Positions 62,856 through 64,000 of a stretch of 64,000 nt of DNA are shown here, piece after piece. Positions within the stretch are counted from its first letter, which is position 1; every line of letters starts with the position of its first letter. The notes beneath the pieces are model-generated. The model saw only the letters and a program-made list of their open reading frames with translations, made no database searches and was not told the DNA's origin. The position numbers and the translations under genes were made by a program. This DNA comes from Pirellulaceae bacterium (GTDB lineage Bacteria; Planctomycetota; Planctomycetia; Pirellulales; Pirellulaceae): contig JAGFJK010000239.1 in the NCBI GenBank assembly GCA_024102795.1, positions 20,593 to 84,592 on the forward strand, given 5' to 3'.

Positions 62856-64000
62856 CTATTCAGTGCGAGCCAAATCGACTTCGAAGCCATCGGCATCGTA
62901 AAACACGCGAAAGTGCAACTGGCAGTTGTCGCCGGCCGCTTCGAGCAGCGCCCGGAGGCGGTCGGCCGATTGCACGCCAGCTTCCACCTTGGCCAGTTGC
63001 TGTTCAACCTTGGTCAGCTCGACGCCAAACAAAGCCTTCTGGGCTGCCGGCACACTCTTCTCCGCCTGCCGCATCTGGTTCAACAGGTTGACAAGCTGCA
63101 GCCGGTTGGTCGCCGCCGACTGGCTGGCCTGCGTGACGGTGGCCTTGGTCAGCTTGACCGGTTTCTCGTCCAGCGGCCAGCGGAAGTAGGGAGTGACCGT
63201 GGCCTGCACATCGCGCCGGACATCGAAATCGACATCCAACTCCAGCACCTGCTCTTCCGGGGTCTGGCCAAACTTGATCTTCATTTCGCCGTTGTCGGCC
63301 GGGACGGGCACATCGGGTTCCACTACGTGCGGCGGCAGCGTCCCGCCGGTCTTGAGCAGTTGCACGCGCACACCCAGCGGATCGGGCAAGTTGGCCACCT
63401 GGATCTTCAGCGTATCGGGTTTGCTCAGGTTCAGTTCCGAGGCCGGCACCACATCGGCCACGCGAAGGGCAAATTCATGCATCTCGGCTCCCAGGTTCAT
63501 CGTCAGCGCGCAGTTGCTCAACGTGATCGCGTTGGGGTCCGACGCGGCCTCGGCCGTCCATTGGAAGAACAACTGGCCGTCTCGCAGAGCGAAGTCGGCG
63601 ACTTTCAGACTGTCTCCAGCGGCCTTCGAACCAGCCAGCAACGCTTCGAACTCGGTCTCCGACGTGCCGTTGTTGGCGTTGCGAAACTGGATTTCCGGCG
63701 TCCCCTTGCAGGCGTTCGCGCCTCCCTTCAGACGGATGAAGCAGATCAGCTTTTCAGGCAAGCGCACCGGTCCCAGCGCCTGGGGTTCTCCCGCCCCGCT
63801 TTCGGGCAGCGGAGGCAGGGCGACCGCCTTGGCGAATCCCTCGAACGGTTTGACGGCCGGCTGGGGTTTGGGTGCTGGTTTGGGTGGCGGTGGTTCCGCC
63901 GGCGGCGTGGCAGCTGGCTGCGCGGGAGCCGGTTCGGCTGGCGGCCCCGGTTCGGCCGCTGGAGTGGCAGCGTTACCGGCAGGCGCCGCCGGCATCGGCG
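62856..64000 (-). CDS. Pro/Ala-rich protein of unknown function, 5' end outside the window
   Basis: At least 379 residues; the frame stays open to the window edge, and the ATG at 63995 lies in a Pro/Ala/Glu linker, so the true start is probably beyond the edge. The linker (PAEPAPAQPAATPPAEPPPPK) is followed by a mostly beta region with VRLPEKLICFIRLKGG and TLSNCALTMNLGAEM, and a C-terminal helical part (LLNQMRQAEKSVPAAQKALF). No family recognised. It is followed by the His-rich lipoprotein gene 35 bp on, probably the same transcript. Confidence 0.7.
   Translation of the reverse strand, partial: PMPAAPAGNAATPAAEPGPPAEPAPAQPAATPPAEPPPPKPAPKPQPAVKPFEGFAKAVALPPLPESGAGEPQALGPVRLPEKLICFIRLKGGANACKGTPEIQFRNANNGTSETEFEALLAGSKAAGDSLKVADFALRDGQLFFQWTAEAASDPNAITLSNCALTMNLGAEMHEFALRVADVVPASELNLSKPDTLKIQVANLPDPLGVRVQLLKTGGTLPPHVVEPDVPVPADNGEMKIKFGQTPEEQVLELDVDFDVRRDVQATVTPYFRWPLDEKPVKLTKATVTQASQSAATNRLQLVNLLNQMRQAEKSVPAAQKALFGVELTKVEQQLAKVEAGVQSADRLRALLEAAGDNCQLHFRVFYDADGFEVDLARTE

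Overview
The window is high-GC bacterial chromosome whose gene content points to a planctomycete, probably of the Pirellulales type. The markers are a DUF1501 protein next to a DUF1549/DUF1553 protein, two DUF1559 prepilin-like proteins, a DUF1207 barrel, an extracellular protein with the LEPxxLLA-type N-terminal signal, a Tat-type Gfo/Idh/MocA oxidoreductase, and a methanofuran-type C1 gene (mfnB-like). No rRNA, tRNA, CRISPR array, phage or transposase was recognised. Gene starts were chosen by overlap, ribosome-binding sites and signal peptides; several long open frames are antisense shadows and are left out.

Layout. 1-3.2 kb: a tightly overlapping plus-strand operon with the end of a lysine 2,3-aminomutase gene, a YkgJ-type Cys-cluster protein, two Ddl-type ATP-grasp ligases and a GNAT acetyltransferase. 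3.3-6.2 kb: an SRPBCC/GyrI-like protein, then a less GC-rich island with a DNA methyltransferase carrying a nine-G tract and a convergent PD-(D/E)xK-like nuclease candidate. 6.4-21 kb: ordinary planctomycete genes (prepilin-like protein, DUF11-like surface protein, RNase D, mfnB-like enzyme, small secreted or membrane proteins, a Gfo/Idh/MocA oxidoreductase). 21-25.2 kb: a 1332-residue secreted protein with RTX calcium repeats, a G8 domain and a beta-helix.

25.2-39.7 kb is a complete alpha-glucan/trehalose locus. On the minus strand lie a MarR regulator, glgE, a treS-maltokinase fusion, glgB, treZ and treY; glgC runs divergently. Together the genes can make ADP-glucose, make and branch alpha-glucan, interconvert trehalose and maltose, phosphorylate maltose, polymerise maltose 1-phosphate, and cut glucan ends to trehalose.

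39.9-46.7 kb is the strongest candidate for an undescribed system: a two-gene operon of a 1833-residue STAND-like P-loop ATPase and, overlapping by 4 bp, a 421-residue protein with a degenerate ATPase-like N-terminus and a C-terminal RNSLAH motif typical of HEPN ribonucleases. It looks like a sensor/effector conflict or abortive-infection module.

46.8-64 kb holds secreted PQQ-repeat, esterase, PPC-domain, DUF1549/1553 and DUF1501 proteins, a YedF-like DsrE protein, an enolase-superfamily plus DHDPS-family pair, a DUF1207 barrel, a frameshifted DUF1559 gene, two lipoproteins, an atypical SDR and a truncated gene at the right edge. Non-coding repeats (tandem units near 49.3 kb, palindromic elements shared by 25.2 and 58.4 kb, a heptamer array at 39.7 kb) sit between genes.
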